Assembly (NCBI GenBank): GCA_016584495.1
Contig: WAID01000003.1
Location: 4,774,001-4,838,000 of the forward strand
From: Celoporthe dispersa
Lineage: Eukaryota > Ascomycota > Sordariomycetes > Diaporthales > Cryphonectriaceae
DNA length: 64,000 bases
Reading direction: 5' to 3'
The notes beneath the pieces are model-generated. The model made no database searches, was not told where the DNA came from, and saw only the letters and a program-made list of their open reading frames with translations. Every line of letters begins with the position of its first letter. The first letter of the stretch is position 1. The translations under genes were made by a program, and so were the position numbers. Positions 31,340 through 44,386 of the stretch are shown here, piece after piece.

Positions 31340-32679
31340 GGAGGGACAACAAAGCTGGAACACCGAGGGACTCGGTGCAGTTGTTGCAGTCTTAGGATAG
31401 AAAACATCGGGAAAAGAAGGAAAATAAGAGGCAACTAGCCAGCCAGTCTCCCCCCAAAGGTCTTCGGACAGTTCTAGGTCACATATAAGTCCCAGCCGCC
31501 AGGCGTCATGCTCTTTAATACCAAGACACAATCATTTCCTTCCAAAGTGACACATAACGCCCGGGTGCTCATCCTATCGACCCATCAAAGTTGCCCGGCT
31601 GCAGGCGCCTAAACGCACGCCGTCCGTGCTGGTTGAGCTGTGACGAACGGGCACTGCTTGCCAGTAGGAAAGAATGAGGATGCTGGGCCGGGGAGTTATT
31701 GTCCTGCATCCTGGTGGAGACCAATTGAGGCAGGAGGATTCGTGTCGGCTATAAAACCCCCAAGGATATTCTCACTGTTTCCACTGTTTCGAGGACGGAT
31801 CTGCCGTTGCTTGCCTCACAGCTTTCAAGGATCTCTTTCCGCCCCAGGGGAAGACCAGCATCCAGGTCGACCCCTACCTAAACACGTATACACAGATTTC
31901 GTTCTTGTTGTAATTACATATACTCATCGGTAGGAAACAAGCTATAGACCGTTTGAAAAATAATGTATACAACAACCTAGGAAGAGGAGAGAGAGAGAGA
32001 GAGAGAGAGGGTCACTTAGACCTGAGCACATTCGAGGCTGGCCTGCCATGTGACTGTGAAAGACTCCGGTACTTATATGAACTCTGGAGAAGAGGAGACG
32101 ACAGCCTGCTACACTAATGACGATCTCATGTGCTGGAATGTCTTTTTCCCTGGTTCGTCTATCATACCGGTCAACTCCTTCAGGAAAGCAGCCCACAAAA
32201 AGCCATGGTGATGACGGGGTGGACTTCGTTATTCCCGGGAAACGACGCCCCAAATCACCTACAGAGTGCCACTGTAGACGTCAGGTCGACTGAACACAGA
32301 GAGCAGTTCCGGCGGTGTGTCAACGGGTCGGGTCGGGCCACATGATCTGTTGGTGAATCTCCCTTGGCCCCTGGGGCCCATGTACCGGACATGGCGAGCC
32401 GGGTATGCGGAAGTGCTCCGTCGGACGATATGAATGCAGTTGGCTGTCGCTTGTGCAGGGTCTTTTGATAAGCTGGGAAAGACCATGCTCTTATTCGTCG
32501 AGCAGGCTGCGCATCCCCGTCACGCAGAGGTCATGCTGGAGACCTACGGACGTGACAGAAAAAGGTTTCCCCTCTTCCTCCAGACCAGTTGACCCTTTCT
32601 CCCGCTGAGAGAGCGCATCTCCTCCCTTGACAGCCTTCTCTCTTTCTGTGTGTGTCTGCATGTCCCTGCGCCTCTGAAT
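31340..32679. other. Divergent promoter region, PTH11-like / P450
   Basis: About 1.3 kb between two genes transcribed away from each other. (GA)n at 31988-32009. No gene supported inside it. Confidence 0.65.
31988..32009. repeat. (GA)n microsatellite
   Basis: Eleven GA units within the divergent promoter. Confidence 0.85.
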
Positions 32680-34464
32680 ATGCCTCTCTTCCACATCCTG
32701 GCAGATGTAAACCGCACAGATGTCTTTGCTCTGCTGTCCTCGCTGACTGTCGCATGCGTGCTCGCCACGGCGATATACCGGGTTTACTTTCATCCCCTTG
32801 CCAGATACCCTGGACCATTCTGGGCTCGCCTGTCAACGATCCCATCGTACTGGCACACTATCCAGCAAGATCGGCACATCTGGCTGTGGCAGCTTCAGGA
32901 GAAATATGGTAGCCTGACGCCCCGTCGCTGGCCGCGCTCGGATCGTGTCCATGGTCCAGCTAACAGATGACTAGGCCCAACATTCCGGTACCGACCTGAC
33001 AGCGTCCTCATCAACACCCCGTCGGCGTACCAGCACATCTTTGGGCCCAAGGGCAACGTGAAGAAAGGGCTCTACTACGATGCCTGGCCCCGCCATGCCA
33101 AGGCTCTGACAACCTGGAACAGCACAGACCTAGCGATCCACACCCGGAAGAGGCGTGTGCTCAACTATGCATTCTCTGACAAGGCGCTGCGCTCTGCGGA
33201 GCCATTTGTGGTAGCCAATGCCGACGAGTGGGTGGCGGTCCTGGGACAGGAGATCCGGCCCGGCGAGGAGTGGTCTGGCTCTCTCAACATGACCGACTGG
33301 ACCAACTGGCTTGTGTTTGACATACTTGGCGATCTCTGCTTCGGGAAGTCTTTTGGCATGAAGAAACCCGACAGCGGCATGAGGCAGGCGCCCGAGCTGA
33401 TGGCTGATATGTTGCAGCTAATGCACCCGGTACGTCCGCCCGCTGACTGACCGTCCTTGCTGCTGGACTCCGCCTGGCCGACTGACTGACCGACTGGCCT
33501 TCCTCTGCAGATCGCCCACTCGCCATTCGCTGGGGCCTGGGTGTGGTCCAAGAGCCGTGGTCTAGACTGGCTTCTGGGGCTGGCTGCCCCTCCAGCGCTG
33601 GCCAAGTGGAACACCTTTGTGGGTAACTGCCTGACAGACCGTACCAGGGCCGAAGAGGAGACGCAGAGGCTGGCCTCCCAGGATCCCGACTTCGAGGTCC
33701 GGAAGGACTTTTTCCACTACCTCTTCCACGCCCAGGACCCCGAGACCGGCAAGGGCTTCCCGATTGAAGAGCTGTGGGGCGAGGCCGAGTCCCTGATCAT
33801 CGCGGGCTCCGACACCACGGCGGTCGTGATGGCGGCCATGTTCTTCTACCTCTCGCGCTGCCCGGACGTGCAGGCCAGGCTCGCGCGCGAGGTGCTGTCC
33901 AGGTTCTCCAGTGCGCAGGAGATCGAGTCGGGCCCGGCGCTGCAGTCCTGCTCGTATCTCCGCGTGGTCATCCAGGAGGCTCTTCGGATGACGCCGCCCG
34001 TTGGTGCCGAGGGGTCGCGCAGGGTCTTGAAGGGCGGTACTGTCGTCGACGGCGACTTCTTTCCCGAGGGTGTCAACGTGAGCGTCGGACACTACTGCCT
34101 GAGCTTCAACGAGGAGATATTTCCCGAGCCGTTCAGGTACAGGCCGGAGCGGTGGATCGCGGGCGACAGCTCATCTGGTGCCACCGAGGAGAGCGTCGCG
34201 CTCGCCGAGAGCGCTTTCTGTGCCTTCTCGACGGGGACGAGAGGGTGTCCAGGCAAGAACCTGGCGTGGCTCGAGATGAGCATCGTCATGGCCAAGATCA
34301 TCTACTCATTTGAGATCCGCAGGGACCAGGCGAGCAACCTGGGCGGCGGGAGCGCTTCTGGCAAGGCTGGTCGGCGAAATGTGGACCAGTACCAGACTTA
34401 CGATGCTTTCGTGTCGCTGAGGGACGGGCCTCTGGTGCAGCTACGACGTCGGCAGCATTCCTGA
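32680..34464 (+). CDS. Cytochrome P450 monooxygenase
   Basis: Three exons: 32680-32908, 32975-33429 and 33511-34464, with introns of 66 and 81 nt, giving 545 aa. An N-terminal membrane anchor (about residues 14-32) leads into the hinge 'VYFHPLARYPGPFWA'. The I-helix oxygen-binding motif is AGSDTT (326-331), the K-helix ExxR is EALR (384-387), PERW follows at 440-443, and the haem loop FSTGTRGCPG (467-476) holds the ligand Cys474. All invariant residues are present, so it should be active, in the ER membrane with a P450 reductase. The hinge and haem signatures fit the large group of fungal P450s around benzoate 4-hydroxylase and isotrichodermin 15-hydroxylase; the substrate cannot be inferred. 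There is no polyketide, peptide or terpene synthase within the window, so it is not evidently part of a metabolite cluster. Confidence 0.95.
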
Positions 34465-35473
34465 GGGCGATTCCGTCTGTGTTTGGAGGTCTGCTCGAGT
34501 AGGCGAATGTCAGAGTGAGTTTGGAGGATTTCAATGGGAACTGTCAGGGCAGTCTGCCCACTACAGACTTGCCCGTCACCACTAAATATATACCAACAAC
34601 CCCGCTAAGACCTGCCCAAAGCGGGAAACCACAGGGGCTGTCGTCCAATCGCAGCTCTCTTGCGCCCTATATGAGAAACAGAAGCGGACACTGGACCAAA
34701 TATAATAAGATTTGTCGTCTACTATGTATTAGAGTTTGCTTGGCGCACGCGATCGAAGATCATGTTGGGACAGAGTTCCCACCTACCACGCGCATCCTCT
34801 CTAATATTTGCACGGTTCATTACTTAATAGTGGATGCTGTGAGTCTGTGCCGCAGCAGTGTCAATATTTCATATCCACACCCTCCCTAAAATCCCTCTTC
34901 CATCTGAATGCACGGGGTTTAAACCACACCTAGCCCGGTGGTCCACCAGGCCCGGGATGGGTTGACAACCTTGGTAGCAAAGAAAGGCACTGAATATTCC
35001 CAATCATGTGCAGTCCTGGGTTAATGGATCACTGTCGTGGTCAGCTGCGCTCTTTCGAGCTGCAGGTCTTACTTCTGCTCACAGAGCGGCAAAAAGGTCT
35101 CACGAGTGAGTTAGCGTGCACTGTTATTATTTCCTATCTAAAGCACAGAGAAACAAACTTTGAAAGCGACAAGGCGCAAACAACACAGCGACGAACGCCC
35201 CCGTCATTACCATTCGTCCGTGTTCGTAATGCTGATTTCCCCTAGCCGGGTATCATGATATAAATTCCGTTGCAACCGGGTATAGAGTACAAAAGACATG
35301 TCCAACAAAAAAAATCCTGCTGCTCTGGCAAGTCATGTTCAGAAGGACTCTTCGGCGTTTTGATATATTGTTGACGCTCGAGACGGTCCTGCTGGCTGGG
35401 TGGGCGTGGGTGGCTTCACAGTCGTAGTCCCGTCATCGTCGTCATCGTCGTCGTCATCATCATCGTTCTCCCT
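34465..35473. other. Convergent 1.0 kb spacer
   Basis: Between the 3' ends of the P450 and HAM1-like genes; AT-rich in places, no gene supported. Confidence 0.6.
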
Positions 35474-38313
35474 CTAAGAGACCGTGGTGAGACCGGCAGC
35501 AGGGTTGGTCGCAGCAGGGTCGAGCGGCTTCGTGGCGCCCTTGACAGAGTAGCCTGCGCCGTTGGTAGCACCGTTGGTCGCGCCGTTGGTCACGCCTGTG
35601 CGGGCACCCGTGGCAGCGCCGGTGGTGTGAGGCTTACGAGCGACCTTGGGCGCAGCTGGGATATCGGAGCTCTCTGATGCGGGCATTAGTACCTCTGTTT
35701 CGTGGCTGCTTGCAAATATCTCAAGGAAAAAGGAGAGGGGGGCAATGTGGTCACATACTATTAGCAGCACCGATCGAGAAGACGGGACTCTCCCACTTCT
35801 CTCCCTTCCTGGCGAGCTCCTTGTACTCGGTAGCCTTGGAGCTGATTCCACCAGGCAAGTGAACGTTGGGGAAGATGCTGTCCTCCTTGGTGATGGCCAC
35901 ATTGACCTTCTTGTCATCCAGCTTCTGCTGAGCCTGCTTGGCCTTCTCCTTGCCCTGGAGCAGCTGCTTCTGGAACGCCTCAGTATAGCGCTTGTAGACG
36001 TTGGGGGCGTTCTCCGGGTCGTTCTTGGCCTCCTCGAGGGCACGCTGGGCCTCGAGCTGCACCTGGCGCAGGAAGCTATCGGCTTTGTTGAAGTTGTCCT
36101 TGATGGCCTTCTCGGCGGCCTTCTGGATGGCAGGGCGCATAGCCTTCAGAGCGATGGGCTTGGCCAGGTTGAAGAGCAGCTTGTGCTTCGACTTCTTGAT
36201 CTTGATCTTCATGTCCTTGAGGGTAACATCGACCTTGTCAACCTTGAAGAAGTTGTTGGTGTCCTTCTTACCGGCAGTCGACATCTTCATAGTGAAGCTG
36301 AAGCCCTCGCCGGCCAAGATGATATCGGCGATGATAGTGTCGGTAATGGAGGGGAAACCCTGCTTCTTCTTGAGGTAGAGAGAAACGTCCCGCAGATCCA
36401 TCTGGATGCCCGAGACCTTGGCCTCGATGGCATGCTGCTGGTGGCCAGAGATCTTCTTGCGGCCAAACCTCATGTGGTTTTCGTTGTGAATCTCGAGCAA
36501 GTTGGGCATGAAGTTGTCGCTCTCCAGGACGAGGTTCTCGATGACGGCATCCACCTGGGGATCAGAGTACTCGATGCGAGGGATGGGGATGTACGCAATC
36601 TTCTCGAAGGTCAAGGGAATGATGACCTCTGTCAGGTCCTTGAGCAGGTGGGGCTTGAACGTCGGCTTGCCGTTTTCATCATTTCCAAGCTCGAGGAAGA
36701 GCTTGTTGACAGACTGTGCGAACCGCTTGTTCTGGGCATCCTCGTCGAACTGGTTCGCGAGGAACTTGATCTCATCCACGATACGGTCGGTGTGGGCCCT
36801 ATACTTCTGTCGGAGAAGGTAGTTTCCGTGGTCGTAGAGCCGATTCCAGTCCTGGGTCGAGGCGGGTTCCATGACGTAGCCTTGCTCCTGCAGGCAACGG
36901 CGGATGTACCTGTCCATAGCCTTGAACCAGTCCTTCAGCTCAGGATCATTCTGCGCGTCGACGTAGATCTGATTGACCGAGTCCCACAGGTCATCGCTGC
37001 TGGTGCCGTTGGCGAAGCGCTCAATGAGAGTCTTGAGGTCAGCCTCAGCCTGGGCCAGGGCAGATCTAGTGTCCTTGACGGTGCCCGTGCCACCAGTCGT
37101 CAACTGCCTGCCATGGCTGCCATACTGCTCAGCAAGGTCCAGCAGCGTAGAGATAGCCTCATTGTAATCGGGGTGTTGCTGGCACTCAATCACCATTTTC
37201 TTTATGTCACGTTAGCAATTGCCTCAGAGTAGGGAAGCGAAAACAGAAAAAAGAACAAAAAAGAAGGAAAAAACAAAGATGTCGAGTCTCACCTTCAGGC
37301 GCCAGATCGTCTGATCGCGACGTTCCTGGGGCATCTTCTTCTTGAGGTACTCCTGCGTCCGGGCCTTGTACTCTGCGGTGCGCCGTCGGGCGGCTTCCTT
37401 GGCCTCTGCCGTGTCCTCAGATGTGAAGTCGGTGCGATCCTCAGCCGTCTTGGTAGCAGAATCAATACCAGCGTTGACGTTCACGCCAGAATCGGCCTTG
37501 GCAGCATTGAGGCCCTCCCCAGCAATAGCACTGGCGTCAGCCTGGGGATCGCTGCCCTTGTAGATACCCTGGGCCTGCTTCTTCAGGTTGGCTTTGCTGA
37601 AGTCGGGGGTCTCGTGCCAAGTGTTATCTTCGGCAGGGCGGTCGATCTGAGCCAGCTTATCCTCGTCTGGTCGCAGCTTGCTGGCAGCGTTGGTAGCAGC
37701 ATCGCCCGCGATGTCTCGGATCAGGATAGTAGCATCGCTCACTAGGGTCATGCTGTCAGTCAGAAAGAAACGTGCAGCTGTGAACACGAGAGGACTTGAA
37801 CTAACAGAGCTTTCGGAATTGCCCATTCGTGATGATCAGGGTTCCGAGAGTCCGCATGCCCTCCAGGGACTTGTTGCCATGCTGCTTGGCAGTTTCCTTG
37901 TCGATGGGAGCATCGGGGGTGCCCACGGCACTAGGGTCGAACTGCGTGGTCTGCCAGATAAAATCCTGCAGGAGGTTGCCCTCGTTCTTGGACAGGAGGA
38001 GGTTCTTGGCCTGAGTAACCACATCGCGAACATCAGCCACCAGAGCCTTGCCCTCGGAGGATAGCTTTGGCGAAGGGTCGGAGAGCGCCTTGGAGGCGAG
38101 AAAGCTGTTCAGGGCGACATCAATTTGCTCGTTCTGAGGTTGTCTAGTCAGCCGAGAACGGTAATCAACAAGGGGACAGTCTGGCAGATAACGTACAGAA
38201 GGGACCTTGCCCTGCTGGAATGCACTGATGATGCCATAAATCTGGAGCTTCCTGTTCACGTCGGCCTCCTTCTGCTTGATATCGGTTGGTCTGTTTACTG
38301 CAGCTGAAGCCAT
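35474..38313 (-). CDS. HAM1-like protein (HAM1_N / HAM1_C), putative lipid-binding
   Basis: Five exons: 38313-38197, 38133-37806, 37741-37293, 37199-35759 and 35673-35474, with introns of 63, 64, 93 and 84 nt; 844 aa. The 63-nt intron is in frame but has perfect signals (GTACGT...CTCAG) and splicing restores the GKVPS-NEQIDVALNS family sequence. Conserved stretches include LEGMRTLGTLIITNGQFRKL, SDATILIRDIAGDAA, RDQTIWRLKKMVIECQ and a long C-terminal region with FKVDKVDVTLKDMKIKIKKSKHK. This is the fungal HAM1-like family, whose C-terminal half has been related to BPI-type tubular lipid-binding folds. No enzyme motif, signal peptide or membrane segment. Exon 5 encodes a low-complexity tail with tandem TNGA units. 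The cellular role is not established; a part in lipid traffic is inference. The name should not be confused with the yeast HAM1 pyrophosphatase. Confidence 0.9.
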
Positions 38314-40992
38314 GATTGCTAATGATTGGGGGTGATAGAGGGTAGATTTGGCTGCTTTATTCGTGGAGAGGGAGAAGAAGAAAATTAAGAGCACAGAGCG
38401 AGTATGGGGGGTCTTGAATGGGTATCAGAATGTTGGTTGGTAGGCGGGGGTATCACGTCGTAGAGGTTAGCTAGCAGACTGGGAACTGGGTCGCTAGAGT
38501 TTCCAAGGAGAAAAATTGTTGAGAGCACAGGAGATCCGGAGCACAGTCAAGGCGCGAGGAGAAATGTCTTATAATGGTAGGACGGTACCCGAGCTGGCTG
38601 GAGCTCAAACAAGGCGTGGGCAGTGAGTTACCTTGTTTGCATGGTAACGCGGGAGGAACGTGGTCTGGCCCAAGACGGTGACCCGGGGATGTGACGTCCG
38701 GGAGTACGTCATAAGCAAAAAGTGAGCTACCATGTACGTACACAATACAGTACGTACAGCCACCACATTAGAATAGTACGCACCTGGTACAGAAGAGGGA
38801 GCCAAGGGCCAGGGGGTTGGCCGATTTGAGATTGCACGACGATGCCAATGAGCCACTGGATCGCAGCATGGACAGGAAATCAAGATGAATTTCCAGGCTA
38901 ATGGGAGGTACCACTCCAGGTGTCTACTGGGTCTCTCTAGTGCCAGTCCCACCTTTCCCGATGCAGTCTCGACGTCTTAGCTGCTCTTTCCCCTTCCCTT
39001 AGCCTGGCAAGCCTGGTTCTGGCCCCGGACAGAGGAGAGGCTTTCCTGTTGACCCCCGTCAGGGATCCTCCAGCGAGATCGAGAAGCATGACGCCCAGCA
39101 TGGGCATCCCGCCAGATGGTGTCTGTCGATCGATGCGCGTACACGGCAGGCCAGAGTCCCAGCGCGCCCGAGTCCCGAGAGAGGGTGGTGTGCGGGTCCC
39201 TCTTCACATGTTACCTGGAGGGGGTGGAAACTGGCACCCGTCGTCATGTATGTGAAGCTCGATAATCAGGAATTTGCGCCAGGGAATGTGTTTTGGCCAG
39301 GAATTCGACCGATAGCACGAGGGCAACCATGGTTGCGTGGGGACCAGGAGGGCAAGAGGGGTCTGAGGGTTTACTACGTGAAGCATACATAGTACTAAAT
39401 ATGTATGAACAGACGAATGGTATGTACTGTGTGTATGGGGGAAATTGGGTTCAGAGACACTCGTACGAGACTTGCAAGGATACCCGGGAGGAGGGTTGCA
39501 TCCGCACCTGGACCTCTCAGCCTCTCAGCTCCGCGGGCTGCCAGACACCTACCTCCTCTACCCGTGTGAGATGGACGCGAGAAAATCACACACACAAACA
39601 TGCTTTCGTACCGACCAGGTCCGCCAAATCCTCGCCGCCAGCTTGCATGAGACCCCGACGGAACCCTAGCTGGTGAGCATTCTCCTTTCTGGCTGGCTGG
39701 TGTCTTTCCAAGGGTGTTACTGCTCCCTGCTACGACACACCGCAAGAGTCCTTGCCGGTCAAGAGACGACTGGCACCTGGCAAGCAGCATCTCATCATCG
39801 CGATCTGGCAGACTGTCCATTTTTTTCGGCATTTTGGCTGTTTGTTTTGGAGAGGGGAGGTAGATCCATGACGTCAGAAAACACCCATGGCGATGTAAGG
39901 GGGCCAGGGAGCTTCCCGGCCCGTTCCCAATTCCAACCTCGCGGGCCCGGAAATTTTTCAGATAAATCAGATTCTCAGGACGGATATGGCTAGTCACTGC
40001 AGGCGCTCCCAAGCTGTGCAGACATGTCAGCCGCATATCCTTCCTGTTTATGCATCCCTCTCGTCCGTGGAGAGGAGAGCTGGCAGTCGCCCATGCCTAT
40101 CACAGAAGAACATCGGCGAAGCAGCGGAGCGTTCTCTCCATTGAAAACCCCGGCACACGCCAAGAAAGAAGAGCACCCCAGGTACTCACTCATCACAGAT
40201 CACGGAGGCACCCCGCCGTGCACGCGACAGCCTGTGGAACCCCCGTAGAATGCATGCTAGTAGGGACATGCGCGGCCACGGGAATATGAGGTCACTGAGA
40301 CGTGCCGTGGCTGCGTTCGTCTAAACCACTCTTGTGATGCTGCCTGAGGGGGGGGGCGACGCCATCTCCTTCTTCTAAACGCAGCCCGAGGACCCATACC
40401 ATGAGGTCATGGAGACCCAATTGGGCTGTTTGTTGCTGCTTCTGGATAGAGAATGTATAGCAAAGACGAAAAATACAGCAAAGTACTGCTGTGCTATTAA
40501 TGACCGATTCCTACCCCTGTTATTCTTTATAACCCTAACCCTGCAGGAAGACAAGTATGTGAGTCCGTACATGCATTTCTCTAGCCCTGTGCCTTTCCGC
40601 TGTCCTTGCAACCAAAAAGTTGATCCTAATAGTGTGTGCGCGCGTTTGGTATCATGATAGTACTTCAAGCTTGTCACAGGACTTGTGTGTCGGGCGTTGT
40701 GTCAGGTCTGGCCCTGCCAGCCGGCTGCCACTGCTGTGTTGAGATCAGGTGACAGCGTGTTGAACGGCGCGACTGAACTTAGGCACCTCCTTCCAGGCAG
40801 AAGTTTCCACCTCCACCTACTTGCCTACAAAATGGCAGTCGCGCATCGCGTCTTCCCAACCTTCGACTTAGGCTCTCATCATCTTGCCATCCACTCACGT
40901 TTACAAGTCATCTTAGGACTGATTGACTGGCTGTCATTGGTTTATGCCTCTGCTGTAGTCGGACAAACGTGTTGCACACAGTTTCATCCACC
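38314..40992. other. 2.7 kb divergent region, HAM1-like / LIG4
   Basis: Contains both promoters. A telomere-repeat-like box lies at 40531-40543. Short frames only; no gene supported. Confidence 0.6.
40531..40543. promoter_or_regulatory. Telobox-like element upstream of LIG4
   Basis: AACCCTAACCCTG contains two tandem copies of the TTAGGG telomere unit on the minus strand. It lies 450 bp upstream of the LIG4 ATG. Such boxes bind Tbf1/Rap1-type factors in several fungi and plants; binding here is inference. Confidence 0.4.
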
Positions 40993-43900
40993 ATGAACCC
41001 ATCAACCAGGCGGCGGCAGCGGTCGCCCAGTGCCTCTGCCAGGCGTGAGGAGCAGATGATGTACGCCCATGGTGCCCAGAGCCTGGAGGAGCTCGATGCA
41101 CAGTATCCAGACCGACCTCACAACCACTCGCCCACCCTCTCCTTTTCGGAGCTTACTGCCTCGCTGTTCAATCCGTTGACGAGGCCTCCTGCGACTGGCC
41201 ATGCCGCAAAGTTACGTCGCCCCGGTACCAAGATCTCCGACACCGAGCAGCGTCGCCACACCATCGAGCGCTTCTTCTCTCACTGGCGCAATGAGGTCGG
41301 TGACGATGTGTACCCTGTCATGCGGCTGATCCTGCCCACCCAGGACCGCGAGAGGGGGTCTTCCGGCTCAAGGAGCAGACGATTGCCAAGCTCCTCATCA
41401 GGCTCATGAAGATCTCGTCGAGGTCGGAAGATGGCCACAGCCTGCTCAACTGGAAGGTGCCCGGCAAGTCCGCAAGCAGCCGCCTGGCAGGCGATTTCGC
41501 AGGGCGCTGCTTCGAGGCGCTCGACAAGCGGCCCTTGAGGACCGACCCCGGTGACATGCGCATTGCAGAGGTCAATGAGCTCCTGGACAGGCTGGCGGCC
41601 GCAGGCGGGGAGTCGGACCAGCTTCCCATCTTTGAGGAGTTCTACCGGAGGATGAACCCCGAGGAGTTGAAGTGGCTCATCCGTATCATCCTCAAGCAGA
41701 TGAAGATCGGGGCGACGGAGAGGACCTTTTTGAACCTGTGGCACGACGACGGAGAGAGGCTCTTCAGCGTCTCCTCGAGCCTGCGCCACGTATGCTGGGA
41801 GCTGTGGAGCCCCAGCATCAAGCTTGAGGAGGACAAGGCGAACCTGAACCTCATGCAGTGCTTCCAGCCGCAGCTTGCCAGCTACGCGGTGACCGTCAGC
41901 TTTGACAAGATGGTCGAGAAGCTGAGGCTGCCCAGCGGTGACCCGGAATTCATGATCGAGGAGAAGCTCGACGGCGAGCGCATGCAGCTGCACATGATGG
42001 AGGACGATACTGTCCCTGGCGGTTACAAGTTTGGGTTCTGGTCGCGAAAGGCCAAGAATTACACATTTCTGTACGGCGAGTCCTTTGAGGATGAGTCGGC
42101 GGCCCTCACCAGACATCTGAAGGGGGCCTTTGACGACGGAGTACTAAGCTGCATCCTCGACGGAGAAATGATCGCCTGGGACCCCGCCATGGAGAAGATG
42201 CTAGCCTTTGGCACCCTCAAGACTGCCGCTCTCAACATGCAGAACAATCCCTTTGACAAACAGGGCTGGAGACCTCTATTTCGGGCCTTTGACTGTCTGT
42301 ACGTCAACGGCCACGACCTCACAAAGAAACCCCTCCACGCCCGCCGCAAGGCCCTAGAAGGATACACCGACAAGTCAGGCAACCAAATACCCGGAGTCAT
42401 CCAGAAGCAAGTTCCCGGACGGTTTGAGCTTCATCCATATAAGCTCACCAGATCGCCTGGCGACATCGAACCCATGCTGCGCAAGATTGTGGAAAACTCG
42501 TCTGAAGGCCTCGTGATCAAGAATCCCCATGCTACGTATAGGCTGAACGAACGACCTGTCTCGTGGATCAAGGTCAAGCCCGAATACATGACTGAGTACG
42601 GCGAGAACCTCGACTGTGTCATCATAGGAGGGTACTACGGCTCCGGACGACGTGGCAATATGAAGTCCAGCTTCCTGTGCGGCCTTCGAGCGCGTCGGGC
42701 TGATATCGACGCCGGCATTGCTGGTCCGGAGACATTCTACAGCTTTTTCAAGGTCGGAGGCGGCCTGACTGCGCAAGACTATGCGCTGATAGAGCACCGC
42801 ACGGAGGGCAAGTGGCGGCCATGGAACCCAAAGGCCGCAGGCCAATATGTCGAGCTGGCGGGCGGAGACAGATACTTTGAGCGGCCGGATGTGTGGATCC
42901 GTCCAAGCGACTCTGTTGTCGTCGAGGTCAAGGCTGCCAGTGCCGAGAAGACAACTTCATTCAGGGTCGGCCAGACCTTGCGGTTCCCTCGTTTCCGGAG
43001 CATCCGCGACGACAAGAAATGGGATGACGGGGCTCTTGACATGGACGGGTGGGAGGAGCTCGAGAGCAAGGTGGAAGAAGAGGCCAAGACGAAGAAGGAG
43101 ATGGAGATCGAGAACCGCAGACACACTGCGAAGCGGCAGAACCGCGGAATCACGGTAGCCGGAGAGGCTGACTTTATCGCCAACGTCGCCGCCAGGTCCA
43201 AGCTGTTTGTTGGCATGAAATTTTACGTGCCCAGCAACGCGGCGAACCCCAAGATGACCAAGGCACAGCTCGAGGTCATGATCAGGGAGCACGGAGGCAC
43301 TGTCGTACAGAACCCGGCCAGGGTCCGGGAGGGCGACGCGGTCGCCCTGGCGGACAGGATCGATGCGCCGCGCGTGGCCGCGGTGAAGAATTTTGATGGG
43401 GTTAACATTATCAGGCCCAAGTGGATCCTAGACAGCATCGAGAACAACTACCTGCTCCCGTACGAGACTGACCACCTGCTGGTGGCCACCGAAGACATGC
43501 TGGCCCTCGCCGCAGGGAGCAGCGACCAGTACAACGACAGCTACTGTCGTGATGTGCAGCTGGAGGAGCTGAGGTTGATATTCACACAGATGAGCGAGGA
43601 CGGGCGCAGGCCTGCCGCGTCGCACTTCAGAAAAGAGGCGTTCTACGACCAGCTGGAAGCGCAGGGGCACGAGCTCCCGCGGTCGCGCGGTTACGTCTTC
43701 CGCCGGTGTCGTATCCACCTGGCCGCAGCCGACAGTGTCTCCGAGCTAACGATGGCAAGACTGCGGAGCTACATCGGCTTCGGCAACGGACAGGTGGCAG
43801 AGGAGCTCGACGACGAGGTGACACACGTAGTCGTCGTTGTCTGCCAAGGTGATGTCGACGGCGAGCGGGTCCTCGCGGCCGAGGTACGGAAGCAGATCAG

Positions 43901-44006
43901 CAAGAGGAGGAAGCTGAAGGTCCCGCGCGTGGTTACGGAGGGATGGATCGACGAGTGCTGGAAGGAAGAGACGCGTGTGAGCGAGGAAAAGTATGCACCT
44001 GTCTGA
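40993..44006 (+). CDS. LIG4: DNA ligase IV (NHEJ), frame broken by one base
   Basis: ATP-dependent DNA ligase that seals double-strand breaks with XRCC4/Lif1 in non-homologous end joining, in the nucleus. No intron seen. The ATG at 40993 opens a frame covering the N-terminal DNA-binding domain (SFSELTASLFNPL, then RFFSHWRNEVGDDVYPVMRL); a second frame from 41406 continues with LMKISSRSEDGHSLLNW. They are out of register at a G5 run, 41354-41358: one extra G gives TQDRERGVFRLKEQTIAKLL, the expected family sequence, and 1004 aa in total. The catalytic lysine motif is EEKLDGERM (Lys at about 325 in the corrected protein). Further nucleotidyltransferase motifs follow (FGFWSRKAKNY, LDGEMIAWD, EGLVIKNPHATY, SWIKVKPEY), then two BRCT domains flanking the XRCC4-binding linker, the first beginning at SKLFVGMKFYV. 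Confidence 0.95.
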
Positions 44007-44386
44007 GGTGGATTTTTTTTTCTTTTTTTTTCGCCTGTTAGCGGGCATATGGATCTCCAAGGTGAATCTCGACTCATGTCTGATAGATCAAGACTCATCT
44101 TGAGTGCTGCTTTAAAACAGGGAGCAGTGGTTAGAAGCATTCCCATGATAGCCAAAAAAGAGGAAGCAATCAAATTAAAATAAATGCCTAAATGAAAAAG
44201 TAGATAAATGACCCATTATCTTCCTTGTATAACACCCAACGCTCTGAACGTATCATCACTACAAGAAGGCTAGGTAAAGCCATCTGGCTCCTCCTGCTCG
44301 AGACCAAACTTTCCCTCTCTCTCACACACTCCCTCGAAAGAAAAAAAAAACGCACTTAACCTTAAAAAAAAGGGTTTCCCTACTGA
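44007..44386. other. Convergent spacer LIG4 / UPRT
   Basis: 380 bp between two 3' ends. T- and A-rich tracts at 44012-44030 and 44340-44370 suit 3' ends of both transcripts. Confidence 0.6.

Noticed and set aside
35646..37232. Plus-strand open frame of 528 codons
   Set aside because: It is the exact antisense of HAM1-like exon 4; composition mirrors the real gene and no family is recognisable.
40531..40543. Internal telomere or chromosome-fusion scar
   Set aside because: Only two repeat units; too short for a telomere tract. Kept as a telobox candidate only.
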